Assembly: GCA_965242595.1 (NCBI GenBank)
Contig: OZ251464.1
Coordinates: 744,001-808,000, forward strand
Direction of reading: 5' to 3'
Length of the DNA: 64,000 nucleotides
From: SP197 sp965242595
GTDB lineage: Bacteria; Pseudomonadota; Alphaproteobacteria; SP197
Made by a program: the position numbers and the translations under genes. The notes beneath the pieces are model-generated. The model was not told the origin of the DNA. It searched no databases and saw only the letters and a list, made by a program, of their open reading frames with translations. Below are positions 54,701 through 60,288 of the stretch, piece after piece (the first letter of the stretch is position 1; each line of letters begins with the position of its first letter).

Positions 54701-55385
54701 CCACCTCCCGGAAAACCCGGATGCCCTGCCTGGCGGCATAGATGGTCGCCGCGCTGTCGAGGGTGCCGCCGGCGGTGCCCCGGCCATTGCTGTCGTTATT
54801 GGGGCGCAGTCTGAGGGAGATGCCGTGCCGCTTCATCGGCGTGGTCGAGCTGCCGATGGTCACACCGGCTCTCACGTTCAGCGTTGTACGCGCGTTTTGA
54901 TCGTTGTTCGTACGCCAAATATAGATGCCGTTGTTCCGGTCGATGCCGGAGTGCGAGTTCGTCCCCTGGACGAATCTGACGACGTGGGCGGTCCCGCCCG
55001 TCGCGCCGCCGACATTGACCACTAAGGCTGGCCCTCCGGTGGCCCGCACGCCGAAGGCGATCCCCCTGGCGCCGGCCGTGATGGCGATCGGCCCGCTACT
55101 GTGGCCCAGGAGGTTGACCGTCCGGCCGGAGAGGTTGTTGCCGTCGCCCGCGAGGCCATAGACGATGCCGTCGGTATGATCCCGATTCGGGCAGTTGAGG
55201 GTGTTTGCGTTCGCGAACCCGCACGGCGTCGTCTGCGCCCGCGCCTCCCCCGCCGCCCCCAGCGCCAGCGCCGCCAGCAGCGCGGCGGCGACCGGCAGGG
55301 CGGAGAAGGCGGCGCGGGGGTGGCGCCACGGCCTGCGTTTCCGCGCGCCGGGCTGCGCGCGGGGGATCCCAGCACTTGCAACCAT
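48774..55385 (-). CDS. Large autotransporter (type V secretion), repeat-rich passenger
   Basis: A 2203-residue surface protein. It has a long signal peptide (hydrophobic core AAALLAALALGAAGEARA ending near residue 45), a beta-helix-type passenger, a proline/glutamine linker and a C-terminal beta-barrel of about 290 residues that ends in the typical aromatic residue (SLAIRF). The passenger holds two related helical segments, each with a WRDVV start and LSDKEKAVLAAL-type helix (DNA about 53090-53650 and 50820-51360). Between them lie 13 units of 24-29 residues patterned like ATGDITVTHSGGPLTAGGTG. The ATG at 55385 has AGGGAGG upstream. Expression may vary through the 19-base homopolymer at 55542-55560. 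Function is not known; adhesion or masking are possible. Confidence 0.9.
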   Translation of the reverse strand: MVASAGIPRAQPGARKRRPWRHPRAAFSALPVAAALLAALALGAAGEARAQTTPCGFANANTLNCPNRDHTDGIVYGLAGDGNNLSGRTVNLLGHSSGPIAITAGARGIAFGVRATGGPALVVNVGGATGGTAHVVRFVQGTNSHSGIDRNNGIYIWRTNNDQNARTTLNVRAGVTIGSSTTPMKRHGISLRLRPNNDSNGRGTAGGTLDSAATIYAARQGIRVFREVGGTNEDTTVTNRGAIFSGVGNAGATSANYNQYRDNLPHGILGYIGGTQLTGSLTVNNSGDITLGGPYVGILMQSWGAGGMTLDNSGDIKAVDGQTVRRGIQFDFEYWDNQSAQAVTLTNSGAITASEYGIRLKKLSGGAIELTNRGAITVTGDAARHMGHAIYLAEGVTFGDGRTYAANSGDVTIINEGALSSKNHALYAYRPTATTGNVADDFELTNSGAIVSQEGDGIRIERPDGTGAMTVDNSGAITAGVNAIWIDEILTPATTGTVSVTHSAGALSAGRSGIVVQVASSATAATVTPRAATAPQPLIDIAWGGTAASGASAVGRTGTAANDDGRFATVGAGNAGARQVLTFDREAEANGGSGGVYGGAAGIEVSALSWRDVVAQVALGDYVAAITTTAQQTTAVPTGATVSDNAHVKQFRAALENAEISVAQALLTAIGTSATSAASQLTDAQLVAFLRVDNAGRRTLLRDILGYGLSDKEKAVLAALVDGDSTALTTALDDTAAAFSADYKAEVRALLNRYNVGNIRVNVHSGSLTAQRGDGIRAYFATSNTSNGVIEVTVASGASVRGAKSGIWVANAGLNERMAGTADDILKQTVTVNGRVTGGTGAAVHLVGGGTLTVGAGGAVVAGAGQPAILLPGPRTSELTINGSVTGAAGADEAVRAIQVTSVTMGAGGRVDANGATTGILADFGAREVAFTSSGSVVGATGDGIHIASSSTAAVTVTHGAISAGARGIFIDTPMATGDISLTLGALSAGAAGIAIGAPLATGAVTVTLAGGLTAGTTGIPIATPMTTGDITVTHTGGPLSAGGTGISITAPVAAGDIGVTHSGGPLTAGAMGMGVSIATPEAAGDITVTLAGGLTAGTTGVSIDAPVATGDIGVAHSGGPLTAGGTGISIDTPLAAGDVTVSHSGGALTAGSEGTGISIDAPVATGDIGVTLAGALGAGADGISIDAPMATGEVTVAHSGGALTAGKTGIFVIAPSTTSDVSVSHTGGALTAGADGMFVNAAAATDEVTVTHGGGALTAAIDGMVVIASSATGQVIVGHSGGALSAGRSGMVVEVASGTTAATVPTRAAQPLLDISWDGGGRTGTAANDNGRFQAANAGEVLTFDQEAAANEGSGGVYGGAAGIEAVAMSWRDVVEAVALGDYPSAITTSAQQMTAVPATATAADNAYIAQFKAALMNDEIEVPSALLTAIGATSVTALTDVQIRTYLRTGNAATRALLRDILGQGLSEKEKAVLAALAMGDSTGLATALADADAAFSTAYRNAVNALLNRYNVGNIRVNVRGGSLTAARGDGIRAYYATANENNGAISVTVAAGTTVTGARAGIWVAHGGGAGTAADMRKQTVTVNGTVTGGTDAAVHLVGGGTLTVGENGALVAGTGQPAILVNDPGHAVMTIDGRVTGSEGAAAALRMTGGGSVTIGAGGSVSANGAATAIRADGGMTAVVVRGRVVGSEGAAAALHITGGGSVTIGVSGRVDAGGATRSILADGGAVTLLVGVPVGPTPGVTGPYREDYQDASDRVGSFSLPSGSRARYALTDDEGTTGETRLALLGSDGRLIVPAVPAGFERRPGVEPEPGPVAPEPVAPEPVVEPVDPDPTQPQQPTQPQQPTQPQQPTQPQQPTQPQQPTQPQQPTQPQQPTQPQQPTQPQQPATPMQMDCDLASDKRCRLYEALPSVLLTMNRLPSYGERMAAARNLHGGWARLETARGDWKADSATRPDAIYDWNRSGVRAGIDLALGESGRFGISMHGLDGAAELAWQGGKIAFSGMGVGMSATAMAGGFYLDAQAQATWFDVRITSGTGRLLKDKAKGEGYALALEAGRPIEIGGGAVGEAMTVTPRAGVAWQEVTLDTFIDSRSTEARVSLEDASSLMGSLGLGVATRMAGGLALGASMDARQEFSEETEARFGGARLKASSKAPSVRFGLNAAHSWGEDHYSLQASAAYTAGGVDNNALAGGLSLAIRF
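49714..49875 (-). repeat. Nine tandem 18-bp units encoding a TQPQQP linker
   Basis: Nine consecutive 18-base units, differing only at third codon positions, encode TQPQQP in the linker before the beta-barrel. Synonymous differences show the units are not all recent copies. Length could vary between strains by slippage or recombination. Confidence 0.93.
51496..52548 (-). repeat. Thirteen passenger repeats of 24-29 residues
   Basis: The translated region shows 13 successive units with the pattern (A/T)-x-G-(D/E)-(I/V)-x-V-x-(H/L)-x-G-G-x-L-(T/S)-A-G-x-x-G-(I/M)-x-(I/V). They are encoded by 72-87 base DNA repeats with high similarity. Each unit would form one coil of a beta-helix. Confidence 0.9.
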
Positions 55386-55541
55386 CTTCAGAGCCTCCCT
55401 CAAGGATCTGTGCCACTCCAGGCAACCCTGGCCACTCCTGGCCGCATCCAAACCCGGCCTGCGCGCCCCCCGGCCACCGCGACCATAGTAAGAACCCACC
55501 GAAGCCGCCGCCGTCAACCCCACACAATCCCACCCCTTTTA

Positions 55542-55560
55542 CCCCCCCCCCCCCCCCCCC
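55542..55560 (-). promoter_or_regulatory. 19-base homopolymeric G tract upstream of the autotransporter
   Basis: Nineteen C residues on the plus strand (a poly-G tract on the coding strand) lie about 157 bases before the autotransporter ATG. About 25 bases further toward the gene is a TTGACG (55512-55517), with TACTAT at 55485-55490, though the 21-base spacing is longer than ideal. Homopolymeric tracts near promoters of surface proteins often vary in length by slipped-strand mispairing and switch expression. Tract length may also be affected by sequencing error. Confidence 0.55.
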
Positions 55561-55635
55561 GCGTGGCGCAAGGGGGCGGCGGGCAGGAGGCGGTGGCGCG
55601 GGCGGTGGGGTGTTGAGGGGGCGGCGGGGGAGCGG

Positions 55636-55745
55636 CTAGACCAGCAGCGCCACTATGGTGCCGATGCCGGTGAGGATGAAGGCGGCAAAGGCCAGAACCA
55701 TGCGCGTCATGTTGGTGTGCAGCTTGTCCAGGCCCTCCTGCAACC
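55636..55745 (-). pseudogene. 3' remnant of a DUF1640-like coiled-coil membrane protein
   Basis: A minus-strand frame without start reads SRLQEGLDKLHTNMTRMVLA followed by FAAFILTGIGTIVALLV and a TAG at 55636-55638. It matches the C-terminal coil and membrane segment of the three intact proteins next to it (MLGMVLAFTAIMLTGFGAIVALV). It is a fourth, truncated copy of the array. Confidence 0.75.
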
Positions 55746-55839
55746 TCGAACCGAATGCGGCGCGGGGCGCGACGGGCGGCCTGACTACGGGCGAGTTATG
55801 GGCGAGGCGCGCGGGCGGCGCGGCGGGCGCGGCGCGCGG

Positions 55840-56508
55840 CTAGACCAGCGCCACGATGGCGCCGAAGCCGGTCAGCATGATGGCGGTAAAGGCCAGAACC
55901 ATGCCCAGCATATCGGCCCGCCACCTGGACCTCGTCCTGTCTTCCGAAGCCTCCAGGTAGATCTGCAAGTCCCCCTTGGTCACCACCTCAGCCCGCAGCC
56001 TGTCCAGGTCCGTCTGCATCTCGGCGCGTAGCTTGTCCTGATCCGCCTGCAACCTGTCCAGGCCGACCTGCAACCTGTCCTGGCCAGCCTGCAACCTGTC
56101 AGAGCCCTCCTTCATCTCGGTGCGCAGCCTGTCCTGGCCAGCCTGCATCTCGGCCCGCAGCCTGTCCTGGCCAGCCTGCATCTCGGCGCGCAACTCGGCG
56201 TGGCCCTCCTTCATCTCGGCGCGCAGCTTGTCCTGGTCCGCCTGCAACCTGTCCAGGCCAGCCTGCAACCTGTCATGGCCCTCCTTCATCTCGGCGCGCA
56301 GCTTGTCCTGGTCCGCCTGCAACCTGTCCAGGTCCACCTGCAACCTGTCCTGGCCAGCTTGCAACCTGTCCTGGCCTTCCTTGGTGGCGCTGCTTTCGGC
56401 CACCGCTTCGCGAATGACGGTCACGGCCGCTTCGGCCTGTTTTTCGTTGAAGCCGGCCGTGCGCAGGGTCTTGGCGGCGGCATAGGTGTCGAGGGCGGGG
56501 ATGGCCAT
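55840..56508 (-). CDS. DUF1640-like coiled-coil membrane protein, copy 1
   Basis: A 222-residue protein with an N-terminal domain (MAIPALDTYAAAKTLRTAGF then NEKQAEAAVTVIREAVAE), a long coiled coil built from 7-residue units such as DRLQADQ and LRAEMKEG, and a C-terminal membrane segment. This build fits DUF1640/CCDC90-type proteins, whose mitochondrial relatives include MCUR1. The role in bacteria is unknown. The ATG at 56508 is chosen because MAIP is the family start. The coil is encoded by near-perfect 21-base units, so its length is likely to change easily. Confidence 0.8.
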   Translation of the reverse strand: MAIPALDTYAAAKTLRTAGFNEKQAEAAVTVIREAVAESSATKEGQDRLQAGQDRLQVDLDRLQADQDKLRAEMKEGHDRLQAGLDRLQADQDKLRAEMKEGHAELRAEMQAGQDRLRAEMQAGQDRLRTEMKEGSDRLQAGQDRLQVGLDRLQADQDKLRAEMQTDLDRLRAEVVTKGDLQIYLEASEDRTRSRWRADMLGMVLAFTAIMLTGFGAIVALV

Positions 56509-56658
56509 GCCGGTGTCCTCCTGGACGGGGCGGGTTGGATAGGGCGGCAGGTTAGGCGCTGGCGGCGGCAGGCGCAAGTGGCGCGGACGCGGGGGGCAGC
56601 CTGCTTACGGGCGAGTTATGGACGAGGCGCGCGGGCGGGGGGCGCGCGCGGCGCGCGG

Positions 56659-57249
56659 CTAGACCAGCGCCACGATGGCGCCGAAGCCGGTCAGCATGAT
56701 GGCGGTAAAAGCCAGAACCATGCCCAGCATGTCGGCCCGCCACCTGGACCTCGTCCTGTCTTCCGAAGCCTCCAGGTAGATCTGCAAATCCGCCTTGGTC
56801 ACCATCTCAGCGCGCAGCTTGTCCAGGTCCGCTTGCAACCTGTCATGGCCAGCCTGCAACCTATCCTGGCCCTCCTTCATCTCGGCGCGCAGCCTGTCCT
56901 GGTCCGCCTGCAACCTGTCCAGGCCCGCTTGCAACCTGTCCTGGCCCTCCTTCATCTCGGCACGCAGCTCGGCGCGGCCAGACTGCATCTCGGCGCGCAG
57001 CTTGTCCAGGTCCGCCTGCAACCTCTCCAGGTCCGCCTGCAACCTCTCCAGGTCCGCCTGCAACCTGTCCTGGCCCGCCTGCAACCTCTCTATGTCCACC
57101 TGCAACCTGTCCTGGCCTTCCTTGGTGGCGCTGGTTTCGGCCACCGCTTCGCGGATGACGGTCACGGCCGCTTCGGTCTGTTTTTCGTCGAAGCCGGCCG
57201 TGCGCAGGGTCTTGGCGGCAACATAGGTATCGAAGGCGGGGATGGCCAT
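56659..57249 (-). CDS. DUF1640-like coiled-coil membrane protein, copy 2
   Basis: A 196-residue paralogue of the preceding protein. The N-terminal domain (MAIPAFDTYVAAKTLRTAGF) and the C-terminal YLEASEDRTRSRWRADMLGM plus membrane segment are nearly unchanged; the coil has a different arrangement of DRLQADL, ERLQADL and LRAEMKEG units. Copies 2 and 3 are almost identical in DNA, including about 80 bases upstream of the ATG, which shows a very recent duplication. Confidence 0.8.
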   Translation of the reverse strand: MAIPAFDTYVAAKTLRTAGFDEKQTEAAVTVIREAVAETSATKEGQDRLQVDIERLQAGQDRLQADLERLQADLERLQADLDKLRAEMQSGRAELRAEMKEGQDRLQAGLDRLQADQDRLRAEMKEGQDRLQAGHDRLQADLDKLRAEMVTKADLQIYLEASEDRTRSRWRADMLGMVLAFTAIMLTGFGAIVALV

Positions 57250-57375
57250 GCCGGTGTTCTCCCTGTTCTCCTGTGGTGGGGCAGGTTGGACAGGCAGCAG
57301 GCTAGGCGCAGCCGGCGGCGAGCGCAAGTGGCGCGGGGCGCGGATTTCGGGCGCGGCTGCAGGCGCGGCGCGCGA

Positions 57376-57945
57376 CTAAACCAGCGCCACGATGGCGCCG
57401 AAGCCAGTCAGCATGATGGCGGTAAAGGCCAGAACCATGCCCAGCATATCGGCCCGCCACCTGGACCTCGTCCTGTCTTCCGAAGCCTCCAGGTAGATCT
57501 GCAAATCCGCCTTGGTCACCACCTCAGCGCGCAGCTTGTCCAGGTCCGCTTGCAACCTGTCATGGCCAGCCCGCAACCTATCCTGGCTCTCCTTCATCTC
57601 GGCGCGCAGCCTGTCCAGGCCCGCTTGCAACCTGTCCTGACCCTCCTTCATCTCGGCACGCAGCTCGGCGCGGCCAGACTGCATCTCGGCGCGCAGCTTG
57701 TCCAGGTCCGCCTGCAACCTCTCCAGGTCCGCCTGCAACCTCTCCAGGTCCGCCTGCAACCTGTCCTGGCCCGCCTGCAACCTCTCTATGTCCACCTGCA
57801 ACCTGTCCTGGCCTTCCTTGGTGGCGCTGGTTTCGGCCACCGCTTCGCGGATGACGGTCACGGCCGCTTCGGTCTGTTTTTCGTCGAAGCCGGCCGTGCG
57901 CAGGGTCTTGGCGGCAACATAGGTATCGAAGGCGGGGATGGCCAT
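57376..57945 (-). CDS. DUF1640-like coiled-coil membrane protein, copy 3
   Basis: A 189-residue protein almost identical to copy 2. It lacks one 21-base unit in the coil (DRLQADQ between the two LRAEMKE segments) and has few substitutions (for example KEGQDRLQAGH to KESQDRLRAGH). It is the most upstream member of the minus-strand array. Distinct coil lengths with fixed ends suggest selection or drift acting on coil length. Confidence 0.8.
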   Translation of the reverse strand: MAIPAFDTYVAAKTLRTAGFDEKQTEAAVTVIREAVAETSATKEGQDRLQVDIERLQAGQDRLQADLERLQADLERLQADLDKLRAEMQSGRAELRAEMKEGQDRLQAGLDRLRAEMKESQDRLRAGHDRLQADLDKLRAEVVTKADLQIYLEASEDRTRSRWRADMLGMVLAFTAIMLTGFGAIVALV

Positions 57946-58200
57946 GCCGGTGTTCTCCCTGTTCTCCTGTGGTGGGGCAGGTTGGACAGGCAGCAGGCTA
58001 GGCGCAGCCGGCGGCGAGCGCAAGTGGCGCGGACGCGGATTTCGGGCGGAGTGGATGTGAGGGGCATGTGGTATTTGCCGCTGTTTGTGCTAATCGGGCA
58101 GCGGGTGTGACGGGAGGCAGGCCACACCGCCGGGCAGCCGCCATGGCAGCGCCCATCGCCCCCCTGGTGCGCCCCGGCGCCCGCTTCCAGCGAACGGGCG

Positions 58201-58271
58201 CGAATTCCAGGCGCAATGCCGTCGCTCCTATGCTATTTGCCGCCACTTGTGCTATTCAGGCAGCGGGTGTG
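58201..58271 (+). pseudogene. 3' remnant of a third HEPN gene
   Basis: The DNA just before the third partner gene keeps pieces of the HEPN 3' end: ttccaggcgcaat (encoding DSRRN in the intact copies) and tgtgctattcaggcag (encoding VLFRQ), with extra sequence between them. A similar tail-like piece (tttgtgctaatcgggcagcg) occurs at about 58083. A HEPN gene was probably once present here and has been lost. No other gene is seen between 57946 and 58285. Confidence 0.6.
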
Positions 58272-58285
58272 GCGGGAGGTTTGAG

Positions 58286-58600
58286 ATGAACGAACAGCAG
58301 GTGCGCCAGATCGCAGAGGCGGCGTTCAAGGCCCGCTTCAACAACATCGATATCGTCACCATCAGCGTCAAGCCCAGCCCCGACCTTTACGACGAACCCC
58401 TGCTGGACGTGCGGATCGTCTATGATGCCGAGGTCGAACGGCTGATCGGCCTGGACCGCGGCTTGAACATCTTGAAGGTGCGCACGGAGATCGTCGAGAA
58501 GGTGTGGGAGGAACCGGAGGACTCTCCGGTGTGGCCGCAAATCCACCTCATCTCCAAATCCGACTACGACCAGCGCAGGCAGGCGGCGGCGGCGGCGTAG
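58286..58600 (+). CDS. Unknown small partner of HEPN protein, copy 3 (orphan)
   Basis: A 104-residue paralogue of the products of 47393 and 48235. It shares VRQIAEAAFKARFNNIDIVT, the DEPLLDVRIVYDAEVERL strand region and EPEDSPVWPQIHLISKSD. It differs in an insertion (GLDRGLNILKVRTEIVEK). A good ribosome-binding site (gggagg) precedes the ATG. The HEPN gene that should precede it is reduced to a remnant, so this may be an orphan antitoxin-like gene. Confidence 0.7.
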   Translation: MNEQQVRQIAEAAFKARFNNIDIVTISVKPSPDLYDEPLLDVRIVYDAEVERLIGLDRGLNILKVRTEIVEKVWEEPEDSPVWPQIHLISKSDYDQRRQAAAAA

Positions 58601-58629
58601 CTGCCTCCTGGCGCACAACGACCCGCCCC

Positions 58630-58798
58630 ACCGGGGGCGGCCCGTCACGACGGCGGCAGGGGCGCACCCGCTCTAGCGCGCTCTGCTCCCCGGCGGCGAT
58701 GGGCCTGTGCCGGGGGTGTCACAGGGGTGTGTGGGGTTGCTGCGCGGACACAGGGCGCGACAGCCTTGCGGCCGGGCCGTGACAGCCCTGTGACAAGT
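58630..58798 (-). repeat. Dispersed 11-bp-block repeat, copy F
   Basis: Four 11-base units lie at 58755-58798 (plus-strand forms gcgcgacagcc, ttgcggccggg, ccgtgacagcc, ctgtgacaagt), with the same body (cgtcacgacggcggcagg, ctccccggcggcg) as copies D and E. It follows the orphan partner gene. The rest of the gap, 58799-59061, shows no gene. Confidence 0.78.
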
Positions 58799-59061
58799 GT
58801 AAGCAATCGGAAAGCTTGGCAGCAGACCGCCATTCCGGCACTAGTGGGGATTCACCGGGATATATCGACACTTGGGTGAGACGCAGGCGGGATTCGCCGC
58901 CCATCCTTCTGCCCCAGGCTCCAATCGATCGGCGCATGAGCGAGCGGCTCGCGCCCGACCGCCGCCGCCGAAGCGCCTGGAAATGGGCGCCCGGCCCTGG
59001 CGCCCGGCGGCAAACCGTGCCACCTTGCCCCCGGCAGCCACCACCGGAGGCCCGCGCCGCC

Positions 59062-60276
59062 ATGAACTTCGATCTCACACCGGCCCAGCGCGACCTCGAC
59101 CGCCGCGCCCACCGCCTGGCCCGCGAGATCGTCGCCCCCCGCGCGGCCGAGATCGACCGCAGCGAGGCCTACCCCTGGGACAACGCCAGGGCGCTCACCG
59201 AAGCCGGCTTCATGGGCATGACCGTGCCGGCGGAGTTCGGCGGCCAGGGCCGCTCCCTCACCGATGCCGTGCTGGTCATCGACCGCATGGCTCAGGTCTG
59301 CGGCACCACCGCCCGCATCGTCGTCGAGGCCAATATGGGCGCCCTTTCGGCCGTCATGCGCTATGGCAGCGAAGAGCAAAAGCGCCTCGCCGCCGACCTG
59401 GTGCTGGCCGGCGACAAACCCGCCATCTGCATCACCGAACCCGAAGCCGGCAGTGCCGCCAACGAAATGACCACCCAGGCCCGTCGCCAGGGCGACCGTT
59501 ACATCCTCAACGGGCGTAAGCACTGGATCACCGGCGGCGGCGTCTCCCGCCTCCATCTGGTGTTCGCCCGCGTCTGCGACCAGCGCGGCAGAGACGAAGG
59601 CATCGGCGGCTTCCTGGCCCTGCGCGGCGAAACCCCGGGCCTCGTCGTCGGCCGCCGCGAGCCGGCCATGGGCCTGCGCGGCCTGCCGGAAACCGAGCTG
59701 CTGTTCGAAGACATGGAGGTGCCGGCCGAACGCGTTCTGCGCCCGCCGGGCGGCTTCCGGCGCGGTTTCGCCGCCCTGATGGACGCCTACAACACCCAGC
59801 GCGTCGGCGCCGCCACCGTCGCCCTGGGCCTGGCCGACGGCGCCTTCCGCCTGGCGCTGGACCATGCCGGGCGCCGCCACCAGTTCGGACGCCCCATCGC
59901 CGAGTTCCAGGGCCTGCAATGGATGCTGGCCGACATGTCCACCCACATCGACGCCGCGCGCCTGCTGATCCACCGCGCCGCCGCCAGCGCCGCGCCCTTT
60001 CCCGATCCGGAACAGGCGGCCAAGGCCAAGATCTTCGCCTCCGAAATGGCCATCCGCGTCACCAACGACGCCCTGCAGATCTTCGGCGCCCAGGGCTATT
60101 CGCGCAACCTGCCGCTGGAGCGCATGGCCCGCGACGCCCGCATGTTCACCATCGGCGGCGGCACCGCCCAGATCCTGCGCACCGTGGTCGCCTCGCGCCT
60201 GCTGGAACGCAAATTGCCCCAGACCCGCGACGGCTATCTGCGCCTCGAAGCCACCCGCGCCGCCGCCGCCCGCTGA
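59062..60276 (+). CDS. Acyl-CoA dehydrogenase
   Basis: A 404-residue acyl-CoA dehydrogenase. Visible are the N-terminal helical domain, the FAD-binding strand ICITEPEAGSAANEM, NGRKHWITGGG, the R-x-QFGRPIAEFQ helix and the C-terminal QIFGAQGYSRNLPLERMARDARMFTIGGGTAQI. It introduces a double bond into an acyl-CoA and hands electrons to ETF, such as the pair at 29.7-31.4 kb. The ATG at 59062 is used because it starts the family domain (MNFDLTPAQRDLDRRAHRL). It is convergent with the DmdA-like gene, 12 bases away. Confidence 0.92.
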   Translation: MNFDLTPAQRDLDRRAHRLAREIVAPRAAEIDRSEAYPWDNARALTEAGFMGMTVPAEFGGQGRSLTDAVLVIDRMAQVCGTTARIVVEANMGALSAVMRYGSEEQKRLAADLVLAGDKPAICITEPEAGSAANEMTTQARRQGDRYILNGRKHWITGGGVSRLHLVFARVCDQRGRDEGIGGFLALRGETPGLVVGRREPAMGLRGLPETELLFEDMEVPAERVLRPPGGFRRGFAALMDAYNTQRVGAATVALGLADGAFRLALDHAGRRHQFGRPIAEFQGLQWMLADMSTHIDAARLLIHRAAASAAPFPDPEQAAKAKIFASEMAIRVTNDALQIFGAQGYSRNLPLERMARDARMFTIGGGTAQILRTVVASRLLERKLPQTRDGYLRLEATRAAAAR

Positions 60277-60288
60277 CCCCCCGCCGCC

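Larger units (their letters stand above)
56659..58023 (-). repeat. Recent tandem duplication of a roughly 700-bp unit (DUF1640-like copies 2 and 3)
   Basis: The segments 56659-57327 and 57376-58023 are nearly identical, including leader sequence with the gttctccctgttctcctgtgg block. An older related unit covers 55840-56577, and a decayed end is seen at 55636-55745. Boundary sequences such as cgggcgagttatgg(a/g)cgagg recur at about 55787 and 56607. Confidence 0.88.

Noticed and set aside
49422..55025. An 1867-codon open frame on the plus strand opposite the autotransporter gene
   Set aside because: It is an antisense shadow caused by high GC and repeats; its translation is low-complexity Arg/His/Gly and the minus-strand protein has signal peptide, repeats and barrel.
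55960..57800. Regular short repeats that could suggest a CRISPR array
   Set aside because: The repeats are contiguous coding units of 21 bases with no unique spacers of constant length and no cas genes nearby.
56200..58110. A 636-codon plus-strand frame rich in LQPV repeats across the coiled-coil array
   Set aside because: It is the reverse of the 21-base coil units. The minus-strand frames have matching starts, a conserved N-terminal domain and membrane segments.
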